This document shows positions 1-11,061 of a DNA stretch of 64,000 bases, in pieces. Both the position numbers and the translations under genes were made by a program. Origin of the DNA: Kofleriaceae bacterium (GTDB lineage Bacteria; Myxococcota_A; Polyangia; Haliangiales; Haliangiaceae); the NCBI GenBank assembly GCA_020633495.1, contig JACKDR010000003.1, positions 248,001 through 312,000 of the forward strand, given 5' to 3'. The notes beneath the pieces were generated by a model. That model was not told the origin of the DNA, did not search any database, and saw only the letters and a list, made by a program, of their open reading frames with translations. The first letter of the stretch is position 1. Every line of letters starts with the position of its first letter.

Positions 1-660
1 GCTGGGTCGGCGGCACGGCGCGGCCCGCGTGCACTGGACGTTGCCGCCGCTGGCGCCCTCCTCGACGTAGGCGATCGCGTCCGCGGGGACGCACATGCCG
101 GTGCCGAGGTCGCAGGCGCCGCTGCCGCACTCGCGGTGGTCGGTGCAGACCCGGCACTCGTCGGCGGTGCTGCACACCGGCGTCGCCACCGGGCAGCTCG
201 CCGACTCGGTGGGCGCGGCCGGCTCCTCGCACGCGACGCAGGCGCCGCCGTCGCCGCACACCAGCGTGTCGGGGAAGCGGGCGCAGCTGTCGGGGCCGTC
301 GCAGCCGGTGCAGCGATGGCTGGCGCGGTCGCAGCGCGGCTCCGCCTCGGTGGGGCAGTCGGCGTCGGCGTCACACGGCACGCAGACGTGGTCGAGGCAC
401 ACCGGGTTGGTCGGGTTGCAGTCGTCGGGACCGTTGCAGTCGCTGGCGTTGGGATCGGCGACGCAGGTGTGCGGCGTGCCGTCGAGCGCGCCGGTGTCGT
501 CGCACATCGTGCCGGCGGTGGTGCAGGCCTGGAGGACGCCGCCGACGTCGTCGCACAGCGCGCCGTCGGTGCAGCAGTAGCCATCGTTGCGCCGGGTGCA
601 CCCGGTGGCGAGGGCGGCGATCAGCGTGACGACGAGCGCGATCGAGGCGCGGGACCCCAT
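1..660 (-). CDS. Cys-rich lipoprotein, N-terminal part (runs off the window)
   Basis: Reading leftwards from the ATG at 660, the frame stays open to base 1, so the protein is at least 220 residues and its C-terminus is missing. Residues 1-21 form a lipoprotein signal ending in LATGC, which suggests an outer-membrane or periplasmic lipoprotein. The following ~170 residues are very rich in Cys, Asp and Gly, with repeated short CxxDxDC-type units (for example CDADADC), resembling the small disulfide modules common in myxobacterial secreted proteins. The last visible residues (YVEEGASGGNVQC) look like the opening rung seen ahead of right-handed parallel beta-helix domains, so such a domain may follow off the window; that is inference. 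No enzyme motif is visible. Confidence 0.75.
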   Translation of the reverse strand, partial: MGSRASIALVVTLIAALATGCTRRNDGYCCTDGALCDDVGGVLQACTTAGTMCDDTGALDGTPHTCVADPNASDCNGPDDCNPTNPVCLDHVCVPCDADADCPTEAEPRCDRASHRCTGCDGPDSCARFPDTLVCGDGGACVACEEPAAPTESASCPVATPVCSTADECRVCTDHRECGSGACDLGTGMCVPADAIAYVEEGASGGNVQCTRAAPCRRPS

Positions 661-748
661 GCCCCTTGGTAACACGTCCGCGATCGGGGGTGAACTGACA
701 GGGGCTGGCGACGGCGCCGCCGCGCGCGGCGCCCGCGCGCTCGCGCGC

Positions 749-3277
749 CTACCGCGCCACCGGCGGCTGCTCGCCCAGCGCGACCTCGGACGTGACCCCG
801 CCGTCACCGGCGCGGGACCGCTTGAGCCCGACGATCGCGGGCACGACGATCAGGGCGGTCGCCAGGCAGCAGATCTCGCCGATCAGCGACGCGGTGCCGA
901 ACCCACGGATGGCCAGGTTGTCCGACACCAGCAGCGAGCCGTAGCCGATGATCGTGGTCAGCGAGCACAGGAAGACCGCGGCGCCGCTGGTCCGCAGGGT
1001 CTCGGCCGCCGACACCTCCTCGTCCTGATGGTGGCGGTGGGCGATGTTGATCGCGTAGTCGACGCCCAGCCCGAGCGTGATGGGCAGCGCGACGAAGTCC
1101 AGGAACGTGACCTTGATCCCGGTCACCGAGCACACCGCGATCAGCCCCAGCGACCCCATCGAGGTCGCGACCAGGACCGCGACCGCCCGCAGGTTGCGGC
1201 CGACCACCAGCAGGACCATGACGATCAGGCACAGGCTGGCCACCGCGACCACGGTGGGCCCGTCCTTGCTGATCGTGCCCAGGATGTCGGCGTAGATGAC
1301 CTGGGTCCCCGACGTGGTCAGGGTCTCGCCGTCGGCCAGCTCGATGCGGCGGATCGCGGTGGCGAACCGGATCAGGTCCTTGCCGTTCCACTCGTCGAGG
1401 TGGGTGTCGGGCCGCACCCCGATCAGGTAGCCGATGCGGCCGTCGCGCTCGCGCAGCCGGACCTTGAGCTCCTCGGGTAGCCCCTCGGGGGTGATCGGCT
1501 GCAGGTCATCGGGCGGTCGCAGCTCGGCGATCTCGGCGCGCTCGTCGTCGCCGAGCGCGTCGAGGGCGTCGTCGTCGAGCAGGGCGCGGATCTCGGCCAG
1601 GACCGCGAGCTTGGCCGGCTGATCCTCGGGGACGACGTCGAGGATCGAGTGGATGACGCCGATCGTGCGCCGCTCCGGGGCCACGCCGTCGTCGACCTTG
1701 CGCAGCGCCGCGACCACCTCGGGCACCTGATCGAGGCGATCGACCGCGATGAAGGTCTGGCCCGAGATGCCGCGCCCGAAGTTGGCGTCCGACAGCGCCA
1801 TCCAGCGCCGGACCTCGATCGCGTCGTCGCCGTTGGAGCGCAGCTTCGTGATGTCGTACTCGAACGGATCGTCGGCGACGTAGCGGTACGACTCCCACGC
1901 GGTGGCGCCGAAGACGACGAGCGCGACGGCGCAGACCACGCCGGCGCGGCGGAACCCGAACAGCCGGGCCAGCCAGCCGCCGAGCACCGGGTCGCTGGTG
2001 ACGATCCGGGTCCGCGTGCCCCAGCGCAGCACCATCGCCGGCAGCAGGCTGTAGCTGGCCAGCCAGCACAGGATCATGCCGACGCCGCCGATGATCGCGA
2101 AGTCGGCGAAGCCGCGGAACGAGGTCGCGGCCAGCGAGCCGTAGGCGATCGACGCGCCCAGCGACGCCACGATCGTCGGCCGCAGCGTGCCGTGGATCGC
2201 CCGCGCCATCGCGTCCTCGGGGCTGTGGCGGCGGCGCTCCTCGAGGTAGCGCGCGAGCAGCAGGATGCCGTAGTTGACGCCGTTGCCGGCGATGATCGCG
2301 CCGAGGAACGCGGTCGCGGCGTTGAGGTGCCCGACCGTGACCGCGGCGACGCCGAACGACACCGTGGTGCCGACGACCAGCGACCCCGACAGCAGGCCCA
2401 GCAGGATGATGCTGCGCAGGTACAGCCACAGCGCCAGCGCCACCAGCACCACCGTGATCAGGCTCGACAGCAGCATGCCGCGGACCAGCGCGTCGTGCTC
2501 GGCGATGGTCCCGGGCACGCCGGCGGTGAGGCCGATCCGGGCGCCGGCGTTGCCGGGGCGGGCCAGGACCTCGGCGCGGGCCCGCTGCAGCGCCGCCATC
2601 AGCGCCTTGCCCTGGGCGACGTCGGTCTTGGCGAAGCCGGTGCGCACGACCAGCAGCTGGACGTGGCCGTCGGGCCCGACGTAGCCGGAGTGGTCGAGGC
2701 GGGCCTCGGCGTCGTGGCGCCGCTGCCGCAGCTCGTCGAGGCGCTGGCGCGCCGCCGCGGCGTCGGCGTCGGTCTCGTCCTCGTCGAGGTTGACGTACAG
2801 CGGGTTGGCCTCGAGCTTGGCCTGATCGATCCGGGTGCGCAGGGCGTCGCGGGCCGCGATCAGGTCGTCGAGGGGCACGAACAGGTGGCGGTGGGCGCGC
2901 AGGAACGCGCGGGTCGCGGCGTCGTCGGTCTCGACCCGGCTGACCAGCGTCGGCGGCAGCGCGCGCGCCGCCTCGGCGATCTGGGCGGCCACCCGGGCGC
3001 GGATCTCGGGATCGTCGGCGGTGACCAGGATCAGCAGCGTGTCCTGGGTCGTGACCCGCTCGTCGAGCTTGCGCAGGTCGCGGACCGACGGCGCGTCCTG
3101 GGGCAGCAGGTGCGAGAAGTCGGCCTTGAGCGGCAGGTGGAACGCGGTCAGGTAGACCGCGACGCCGAACAGCACCGCCGCCGCCGCGATCACCACCAGG
3201 CCGCGGCGCACGAGCCAGGCCACGTACCGCTGGGCGGCGACGGGCGGCGGGGCGCTGGAGGCGCGGGGCGAGGACAT
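749..3277 (-). CDS. RND/MMPL-superfamily exporter
   Basis: This 842-residue inner-membrane protein has the two-fold repeat of RND permeases. TM1 lies at about 22-48, a large periplasmic loop follows to about 265, a block of five helices runs to about 430, and the pattern repeats (TM7 about 445, loop 465-665, helices 670-820). The first helical block includes the stretch AFLGAIIAGNGVNYGILLLA, and the second DFVALPITLGLGVDYAINIA; both are typical of the proton-relay helices of the MMPL/HpnN-like branch. Such proteins export lipids or hydrophobic compounds using the proton gradient. No membrane-fusion protein or outer-membrane channel gene is adjacent, which fits the MMPL branch. The substrate (lipid, hopanoid or other) cannot be read from sequence. 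Confidence 0.88.
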   Translation of the reverse strand: MSSPRASSAPPPVAAQRYVAWLVRRGLVVIAAAAVLFGVAVYLTAFHLPLKADFSHLLPQDAPSVRDLRKLDERVTTQDTLLILVTADDPEIRARVAAQIAEAARALPPTLVSRVETDDAATRAFLRAHRHLFVPLDDLIAARDALRTRIDQAKLEANPLYVNLDEDETDADAAAARQRLDELRQRRHDAEARLDHSGYVGPDGHVQLLVVRTGFAKTDVAQGKALMAALQRARAEVLARPGNAGARIGLTAGVPGTIAEHDALVRGMLLSSLITVVLVALALWLYLRSIILLGLLSGSLVVGTTVSFGVAAVTVGHLNAATAFLGAIIAGNGVNYGILLLARYLEERRRHSPEDAMARAIHGTLRPTIVASLGASIAYGSLAATSFRGFADFAIIGGVGMILCWLASYSLLPAMVLRWGTRTRIVTSDPVLGGWLARLFGFRRAGVVCAVALVVFGATAWESYRYVADDPFEYDITKLRSNGDDAIEVRRWMALSDANFGRGISGQTFIAVDRLDQVPEVVAALRKVDDGVAPERRTIGVIHSILDVVPEDQPAKLAVLAEIRALLDDDALDALGDDERAEIAELRPPDDLQPITPEGLPEELKVRLRERDGRIGYLIGVRPDTHLDEWNGKDLIRFATAIRRIELADGETLTTSGTQVIYADILGTISKDGPTVVAVASLCLIVMVLLVVGRNLRAVAVLVATSMGSLGLIAVCSVTGIKVTFLDFVALPITLGLGVDYAINIAHRHHQDEEVSAAETLRTSGAAVFLCSLTTIIGYGSLLVSDNLAIRGFGTASLIGEICCLATALIVVPAIVGLKRSRAGDGGVTSEVALGEQPPVAR

Positions 3278-3430
3278 GGGCTCGTGCTATCCCGCGCGGC
3301 GCCGGGGAGCGCAAGAGGCAGCTGCGCGTGTTACGAGGGACGTGCCCAAGGCATACCGCAGGTTGGCGGCGTCGCCCGGTCGGGGGCCACCTCGGAGCGG
3401 TTCCGAGCCGCGGGTCCTCCGAGCCGAGGA

Positions 3431-4327
3431 CTAGGTGTTGGGGCGGTCGCGGCGCGAGCGGCCCCGGCGCTCGGGCCGGTGCTTGTGGCGCGGCGGGCCG
3501 TGGCGGTCGACGCGGGCGTCCTGGACCGAGGGCAAGAGCGACATCGCGGCCAGGCGCGACACCACCGCCGGCTGGCTGCGCTGCAGCGCCGCGACGTCCA
3601 TCGCCAGGCCCGGGTCGACGGCGCGGCCGTCGATGCGGACCTCGAAGTGCAGGTGCGGGCCGGTGGCGCGGCCGGTGGCGCCGACCTTGCCGATCAGCTC
3701 GTCGGCCTTGACGACCTGGCCCTTCTTGACCCCGACCCGGCTGAGGTGGCCGTAGCGGGTGATGATGCCGGCGCCGTGGTCGACGTAGACCACGTTGCCG
3801 TAGCCGTGCTGCTGGCCGGCGATGATGACGACGCCGTCGCCGGCGGCGTACACCGGGGTGCCGCGATCGGCCTTGAAGTCGGTGCCCTTGTGGAACTTGG
3901 GCCGGTGGTTGATGGGGTCGTCGCGCCAGCCGAAGCCGGAACTCTCCACGCCCTTGACCGGCGCCGCGCACAGCGCCGACAGGTCGGGGGTGGGCAGGGC
4001 GTCGAAGCCGTCGATCGTCGTGGCCAGCCAGCGTTGCCCCGCGGCTAGCGCCTCGCGCAGCTGGACGTTGACGAACGCGCCCATCCGGGCGCCGACGTCG
4101 TCGGCGTCGACCGCGTGGACCCAGTTGCCCAGGACCGCCGCGGTCTCGGCGAAGCGGTCGGCGGCGGCCTGCCAGCGCGTGGCGCTGCGCTCGACGGCGG
4201 CGGCGGCGGCGGCCGTGGCGGTGGCGGTGGCGCCCGAGGTCGCGTCGGCCGGCGCGGCGTGCGCGATCGCGGTCGGCGCCAGCGCGCCCATCGCCGCGAT
4301 CACCACGTATGCCGGCCTGGATCGCAT
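3431..4327 (-). CDS. secreted M23-family (LytM) metallopeptidase
   Basis: The ATG at 4327 gives a 298-residue protein with an N-terminal signal peptide ending near AIAHAAPA (residues 1-25). An Ala/Thr-rich linker and a helical region (40-130) follow. The M23 domain spans about 135-250: it has the first zinc ligands in FHKGTDF, the turn GYGNVVYVDHG, the TRYGHLS segment and the HxH motif GPHLHFEVR. All expected metal ligands are present, so it is probably an active peptidoglycan endopeptidase or an envelope enzyme, not a degenerate activator. The C-terminal 40 residues are Arg/Pro/His-rich and may bind the cell wall. The frame is open upstream, but a start before 4327 would place untypical sequence ahead of the signal peptide. 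Confidence 0.9.
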   Translation of the reverse strand: MRSRPAYVVIAAMGALAPTAIAHAAPADATSGATATATAAAAAAVERSATRWQAAADRFAETAAVLGNWVHAVDADDVGARMGAFVNVQLREALAAGQRWLATTIDGFDALPTPDLSALCAAPVKGVESSGFGWRDDPINHRPKFHKGTDFKADRGTPVYAAGDGVVIIAGQQHGYGNVVYVDHGAGIITRYGHLSRVGVKKGQVVKADELIGKVGATGRATGPHLHFEVRIDGRAVDPGLAMDVAALQRSQPAVVSRLAAMSLLPSVQDARVDRHGPPRHKHRPERRGRSRRDRPNT

Positions 4328-4430
4328 GCGACGGGGAGGCCTTCGAGTTTTCGACAGCGCCGGCGCGGGGATCAACGGGGGCGGCCGGAAATCGACACGG
4401 GGTGGATGTACGTGCACATAGGTTTTGGGC

Positions 4431-4459
4431 TTGCCTCGTCGGGGCCCGATCCCGACAAT
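4431..4459 (+). promoter_or_regulatory. predicted sigma70-type promoter for the 4469 gene
   Basis: TTGCCT (4431-4436) and GACAAT (4454-4459) are separated by 17 bp. The predicted start of transcription is only a few bases before the ATG at 4469, so the leader would be very short or absent. Confidence 0.4.
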
Positions 4460-4468
4460 GCGCCGCCC

Positions 4469-5218
4469 ATGACCCGCCGCCTTCGATGGACCTCGATCGG
4501 GCTCGCCCTCGTCGGCGCCGCGCTGCTGGCGATCGCGGTGCAGGCCGGCCGCTGGTGGTCGGTCGCCGGCGGCGACGTCACGATCGGCCCGCTGAGCTCG
4601 CGCACGTGCATGGGCGGGACCTGCCGCGACGTCGGCCTGGGCTGGCTCGCGGGCTCGGGGCTGTGGCTGCGCGCCGGCATGGCGACCTACGGCGGCGGCC
4701 TGATCGCCGGGTTCGCGCTGACCGCGATGGCGGGCGCGCTCGCCGCCAGGCGCGCCGGCACGCTGGCCGCGGGCTCGGCGCTGGTCGCGGTGTTCACGGT
4801 GACCGTGGCCGCGGCGATCTTCATCGCCACCGCGCCCGCGCTGCCGGGGATGGGCCTGGCGCGCGGCGTGTGGCTGTTCGGCGCCGGCGTCGTGGTGTCG
4901 GCGGGGCGTCGCCGCGCTGGTCATCAAGCGCGGCGCGCGCGGTCGCGTCGCCGCGCGCGTGAGCGGCCTGGTCGGCTGGCGCGCGCGGCGCGGGGAGCGC
5001 GGAGTGCTCGCGCGAGCGGTGGGGAGACCGCGGGCCGCCGGCCCGGGGCCTGCGGCGAGCGCGGGGGGCGTCCTCCGGCTCGGACAGTCCTCGCGGTGAC
5101 GAGAACGCGGGCGGTGAGGCGGGCGCGGGCGGTGACGCGGTCCCGTGGTGGCACGGGCCCGCTGCGGAACTCGCCGGCGGAGGCCCCCCCGTCGCTCGCG
5201 TCACCCGGGCCGGCGTGA
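4469..5218 (+). CDS. small four-helix membrane protein, probably frameshifted near its end
   Basis: From the ATG at 4469 the first ~145 residues are a convincing membrane protein: TM1 at about 8-28, a Gly/Cys-containing loop (TCMGGTCRDVG), then hydrophobic helices around 70-92, 95-120 and 125-145. Family and function are not recognised. In the frame as written, the last helix breaks off at about residue 144 into 100 residues of Arg-rich low-complexity sequence ending at 5218. Removing one G from the run at 4901-4905 instead continues the helix as SAGVAALVIKRGARGRVAARV and stops at 5097-5099 (about 210 residues). The second reading looks far more natural, so I infer a one-base insertion, real or from sequencing. 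Confidence 0.6.
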   Translation: MTRRLRWTSIGLALVGAALLAIAVQAGRWWSVAGGDVTIGPLSSRTCMGGTCRDVGLGWLAGSGLWLRAGMATYGGGLIAGFALTAMAGALAARRAGTLAAGSALVAVFTVTVAAAIFIATAPALPGMGLARGVWLFGAGVVVSAGRRRAGHQARRARSRRRARERPGRLARAARGARSARASGGETAGRRPGACGERGGRPPARTVLAVTRTRAVRRARAVTRSRGGTGPLRNSPAEAPPSLASPGPA

Positions 5219-5263
5219 CGTGGCGCTTCGGGCGACGGTGGGAGGGGAGAGGCGGATGCGAGG

Positions 5264-6058
5264 CTAGGTCGCGGACTTGGTCGCGGTGTGCCCGGAGGCC
5301 GCTTCGGAGGCGTCGTCGAGCTTGAGCGCGGTGCGGGCCATGCGGCGGATCGTGCGCCAGCCGATGAACGTCACCACCAGCGGCACCAGCAGGAGCCCGC
5401 CGGCCAGGGCGTCCATGCCGTCGGCGCGCAGCGGCACCTGCAGGAAGATCGAGACGTCGTAGGCGCCGTGCAGGAACACCGCGATCAGGTAGCCGCCGAG
5501 GAAGCCGGGGCCGCGCTTGTCGAAGCGGCGGCGCGCCACCAGGTAGCCCATGATGCCGGTCCACACCGCGTGGCCCGGGACCGCGAGCAGGGCCCGCAGC
5601 GTCCACACGAACGCGGCGGCCTTGAGATCGCCTTGCTGCGACATGTAGAGGATGTTCTCGACCAGCGCGAAGCCGAGGCCGGCGCGGGCGGCGTAGACGA
5701 TGCCGTCCATCCGCTCGTCGAACTCCTTCTTGTTCCACACCGACCAGTAGACGACGCCGATCTTGCAGAACTCCTCGACCATCGCGGCGACGATGAAGGC
5801 CTGGAACAGCGCGACGTGGTAGGGCCCGGCGGCCTCGGCCTTGCCGGCGAACGCCTTCATCAGGCCGCCGTCGATCAGCAGCACGGGGATCACCGACAGC
5901 ATGCCGAAGAACGCGGCCTTGCGACGCAGGCTGCGTGGCTCGGGCCGCTTGCGGTCGAGCCAGTCGAAGTACGCCATGACGATCAGGGCGGGGACCGCAC
6001 CGGACGCCGCGATCAGGATCGTTTGCTGCTGGTCGGTCACGCGCCGCCGATCATACAC
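5264..6058 (-). CDS. PrsW-family intramembrane metalloprotease
   Basis: The 264-residue protein has seven to eight hydrophobic segments. It carries the signature residues of the PrsW/glutamic-type intramembrane protease family: EEFCK in one helix (about 92-96), FALVENILYM, the loop PGHAVWTGIMGY and HGAYDV further on. PrsW in Bacillus cleaves an anti-sigma factor at the membrane (known of the family); in other bacteria the substrates vary. The ATG at 6058 is used here, but a GTG six codons later (VTDQQQ) would start just before the first helix and is equally plausible. It is transcribed away from the 6108 gene with only 49 bp between the starts. The nearest anti-sigma gene in the window is 16 kb away, so no partner can be assigned. 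Confidence 0.88.
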   Translation of the reverse strand: MYDRRRVTDQQQTILIAASGAVPALIVMAYFDWLDRKRPEPRSLRRKAAFFGMLSVIPVLLIDGGLMKAFAGKAEAAGPYHVALFQAFIVAAMVEEFCKIGVVYWSVWNKKEFDERMDGIVYAARAGLGFALVENILYMSQQGDLKAAAFVWTLRALLAVPGHAVWTGIMGYLVARRRFDKRGPGFLGGYLIAVFLHGAYDVSIFLQVPLRADGMDALAGGLLLVPLVVTFIGWRTIRRMARTALKLDDASEAASGHTATKSAT

Positions 6059-6107
6059 CGGCCGGGATCCGGTGGCGGCGGCGGGGCCGGCGCGTCATGA
6101 TCGCACG

Positions 6108-7028
6108 ATGCGCGTCCTGCCCGCCGCCCTGCTCGCCTGCGTCGCCGTCGTCGCGGCGCCGCGCGTCGCCGCCGCCGGCGACGGCACCGACCTGCTGGGG
6201 CTGTTGCCCGACGACGCCGCGCTGGTCGGCGTCCTCGACGCCGCCGACGCTCGCGGCGCGGCGCTGGCCGACCGCGCGATCGACGCGCTGGTCGGGCGCT
6301 CGCCCGGCGTCGCCGCGGCGCTGGCCTCGGTCGACTTCGACCCCAAGGCGGACCTCGACACCCTGCTGATCGCCACCGACCGCGCCGGCGGCGACCCGGC
6401 GTGGGTGGTGGTGGTCGTCGAGGGCCGGGTCCCGGCCCGGGCGCTCGCCGGCCTGGCCAAGGTGGACGAGGACGGCGACGGCAAGCCCGACTGGCGCCGC
6501 AAGAAGCGCGCGGGCGTCGCCTACTACGAGGGCCCGACCGTCGCGCTCGCGCTGGTCGACCAGCGGCTCCTGGTCGCGACGACCTCGGCGATGCCGGCGC
6601 TGATCGACCACGCCCGCAAGAAGCAGCGCCGGACCTCGCTGGCGACCTCGACCGCCGGCGCCGCGATGCGCGCCGCGATCGCCGGCACCGACACCCGCCA
6701 CGATCTGTGGCTGGCCGCCGAGGTGCCGGCGACGATGGCCCGCCAGGCCGGCGCGTTCGCGCCGCAGTGGCTGTCGCTGGGCGTCACCTTCGGCGCCGAC
6801 CTGGTGGTCCAGGTCCGGGCCCGGTTCGGCGACGCCGACACCGCCGCCAGCCTGGTCGCGCTGGCCGCGGCCCAGCTCGACCAGGTCCGCCAGAGCATGC
6901 GCAGCGCCGGCCTGGCCGGCGCCGCCGACAGCCTCACGATCGAGGCCGAGAAGGAGCTCGTCGAGGCCCGCGTCACCTTGTCCGAGGCCGAGGCCACGAC
7001 CCTGACCGGCCTGATCGGCGCGCTCTGA
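6108..7028 (+). CDS. putative exported protein of unknown function
   Basis: The ATG at 6108 opens a 306-residue protein with a clear signal peptide (about 1-23, ending VAAAG). The mature part begins GTDLLGLLPDDAALVGVLD, which resembles the start of myxobacterial proteins that evaluate a per-protein score against zero (DUF3352-like); I cannot confirm that family. It contains a DEDGDGKPD segment at about 125-133 that could bind calcium. No catalytic motif is visible. It lies 69 bp upstream of maeB and is read in the same direction, but a good promoter sits between them, so the two are not necessarily co-transcribed. Confidence 0.7.
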   Translation: MRVLPAALLACVAVVAAPRVAAAGDGTDLLGLLPDDAALVGVLDAADARGAALADRAIDALVGRSPGVAAALASVDFDPKADLDTLLIATDRAGGDPAWVVVVVEGRVPARALAGLAKVDEDGDGKPDWRRKKRAGVAYYEGPTVALALVDQRLLVATTSAMPALIDHARKKQRRTSLATSTAGAAMRAAIAGTDTRHDLWLAAEVPATMARQAGAFAPQWLSLGVTFGADLVVQVRARFGDADTAASLVALAAAQLDQVRQSMRSAGLAGAADSLTIEAEKELVEARVTLSEAEATTLTGLIGAL

Positions 7029-7061
7029 CCGGGGCTGAAGCCGCGTCCGCCGCGGGATCGC

Positions 7062-7090
7062 TTGCTGCGTCGCGGCCGGGGGACTACCGT
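7062..7090 (+). promoter_or_regulatory. predicted promoter for maeB
   Basis: TTGCTG (7062-7067), 17-bp spacer and TACCGT (7085-7090). The predicted first base falls at about 7097, next to the A of the maeB ATG (7098), suggesting a leaderless mRNA. Confidence 0.45.
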
Positions 7091-7097
7091 CCGGTCC

Positions 7098-9380
<2,283 letters not shown>

Positions 9381-9398
9381 CACGCACCCAGGCGGCCC

Positions 9399-9404
9399 AG
9401 GAGG
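9399..9404 (+). promoter_or_regulatory. ribosome binding site of the aldehyde dehydrogenase
   Basis: AGGAGG lies 5 bases before the ATG at 9410. It decides that start and shows that canonical Shine-Dalgarno sites exist alongside apparently leaderless genes. Confidence 0.75.
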
Positions 9405-9409
9405 CAACG

Positions 9410-10972
9410 ATGGCGACGACGCAGGTCCCCGGCAACGGCAAGCAGAGCGGCACCACGCCGCCTCCCTCGGCGCAGCGCGAGCAGCTGGCGTCACACGATC
9501 CCGCGACCGGCGAGGTCGTCGGCACCGTGCCGGTGATGACCGCCGACGACGTCGACGCCGCGGTCGCGCGGGCGCGCACCGCCGCGGCGACCTGGTCGGC
9601 GATGTCGTACGGCGAGCGCGAGGCCGAGCTGGCCCGCTTCCGCGCCGGCCTCGCCGAGGCCTGCGACGACCTCGCCGAGGTGATCGCGCGCGAGAACGGC
9701 AAGCCCCGGGTCGACGCGATGACCGAGGTCTACATGGCGCTGTCGCACCTCTCGCACGCCGCGCGGCGCGCCGAGAAGGCGCTCAAGTCGCACCGGGTGT
9801 CGCCCGGCCTGCTCGCCAACTACCGCGCCACGATCAGCTACCACCCGCTCGGCGTCGTCGGCGTCATCGGGCCGTGGAACTACCCGATCTTCACGCCGAT
9901 GGGCTCGATCGCGTACGCGCTGGCCGCCGGCAACACGGTGGTCTTCAAGCCGTCCGAGCTGACCCCGCTGACCGGCGTCAAGATCGCCGAGATCGCGGCG
10001 CGGACGCTGTCGATCCCCGACGTCTTCCAGGTCGTCACCGGCGCCGGCGCCACCGGCGCGGCGCTGGCCCGGGCCGCGGTCGACAAGATCGCGTTCACCG
10101 GCTCGGCCGGCACCGGCAAGAAGGTCATGCAGGCGGCGGCCGAGCGGCTGACCCCGGTGCTCATGGAGCTGGGCGGCAAGGACCCGATGATCGTCACCGA
10201 CGACGCCGACGTCGACAAGGCGGCCGAGGCCGCGGTGTTCGGCGCCCTGACCAACTCCGGCCAGGCGTGCATCTCGGTCGAGCGCGTCTACGTCCACGAG
10301 GCCGTCTACGATCGCTTCGTCGCCAAGGTCGTCGACGAGGTCCGCGCGGTCAAGGTCGGCGGCGACGACGGCAACATCGGCGCGATGACCAGCCCGGCCC
10401 AGGTCGACATCGTCCGCGACCACCTCACCGACGCGGTCGCCCGCGGCGCCAAGGTCCTGGCCGGCGGCCCCGACGCGATCAGCGGCAACTTCATCCAGCC
10501 CACCGTGCTCGTCGACGTCACCGCCGACATGAAGGTGATGAAGGACGAGACCTTCGGCCCGGTGATCCCGATCGTCAAGGTCGCGTCCACCGAGGACGCG
10601 GTCCGCGCCGCCAACGAGACCACGTTCGGCCTGGGCTCGTCGGTGTTCGCCGGCAAGAAGGCCAAGGACATCGCCGACCGCATCCGCGCCGGCATGACCG
10701 CGGTCAACTCGGTGATGGCGTTCTCGGCGATCACGTCGCTGCCGTTCGGCGGCGTCGGCGAGTCCGGGTTCGGCCGCATCCACGGCGACGAGGGCATCCG
10801 CGAGTTCACCCGGACCAAGGCGACCGCCGAGGAGTCGTTCGCGCTGCCCGTCAACCTGCTGTCGTTCAAGCTGCCCAAGGGCACCTACGAGCGCATCCGC
10901 GGGCTGATCAAGCAGCTCTACGGCGACGGCGCCGTCGCCCGCGCCCAGGACTTCCTGCGCCGGGTGTTCTGA
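9410..10972 (+). CDS. NAD(P)+-dependent aldehyde dehydrogenase
   Basis: This 520-residue cytoplasmic enzyme oxidises an aldehyde to its acid. Family landmarks are all present: the cofactor loop GVIGPWNYP, FKPSELTP, FTGSAGTGKK, the catalytic glutamate in MELGGKDP (about residue 253), the nucleophile in NSGQACISVER (Cys about 287), the ETFGPV segment and PFGGVGESGFGR. The N-terminal 35 residues (Thr/Pro/Ser/Gln-rich) are an extra, probably disordered, extension. The closest well-known relatives by motif are medium-chain or coniferyl/benzaldehyde-type dehydrogenases, but the substrate is not readable. Its position 29 bp after maeB, with its own strong ribosome site, suggests co-transcription. 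Confidence 0.95.
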   Translation: MATTQVPGNGKQSGTTPPPSAQREQLASHDPATGEVVGTVPVMTADDVDAAVARARTAAATWSAMSYGEREAELARFRAGLAEACDDLAEVIARENGKPRVDAMTEVYMALSHLSHAARRAEKALKSHRVSPGLLANYRATISYHPLGVVGVIGPWNYPIFTPMGSIAYALAAGNTVVFKPSELTPLTGVKIAEIAARTLSIPDVFQVVTGAGATGAALARAAVDKIAFTGSAGTGKKVMQAAAERLTPVLMELGGKDPMIVTDDADVDKAAEAAVFGALTNSGQACISVERVYVHEAVYDRFVAKVVDEVRAVKVGGDDGNIGAMTSPAQVDIVRDHLTDAVARGAKVLAGGPDAISGNFIQPTVLVDVTADMKVMKDETFGPVIPIVKVASTEDAVRAANETTFGLGSSVFAGKKAKDIADRIRAGMTAVNSVMAFSAITSLPFGGVGESGFGRIHGDEGIREFTRTKATAEESFALPVNLLSFKLPKGTYERIRGLIKQLYGDGAVARAQDFLRRVF

Positions 10973-11061
10973 GCGGCGCCGGCCCGCGCCGCAGGTAGGG
11001 GCGGGTAGGCCACGTTGCCGCAGCCCGGCGCGGGCGCGCCGGGTGCTACGCTCCGAGGACG

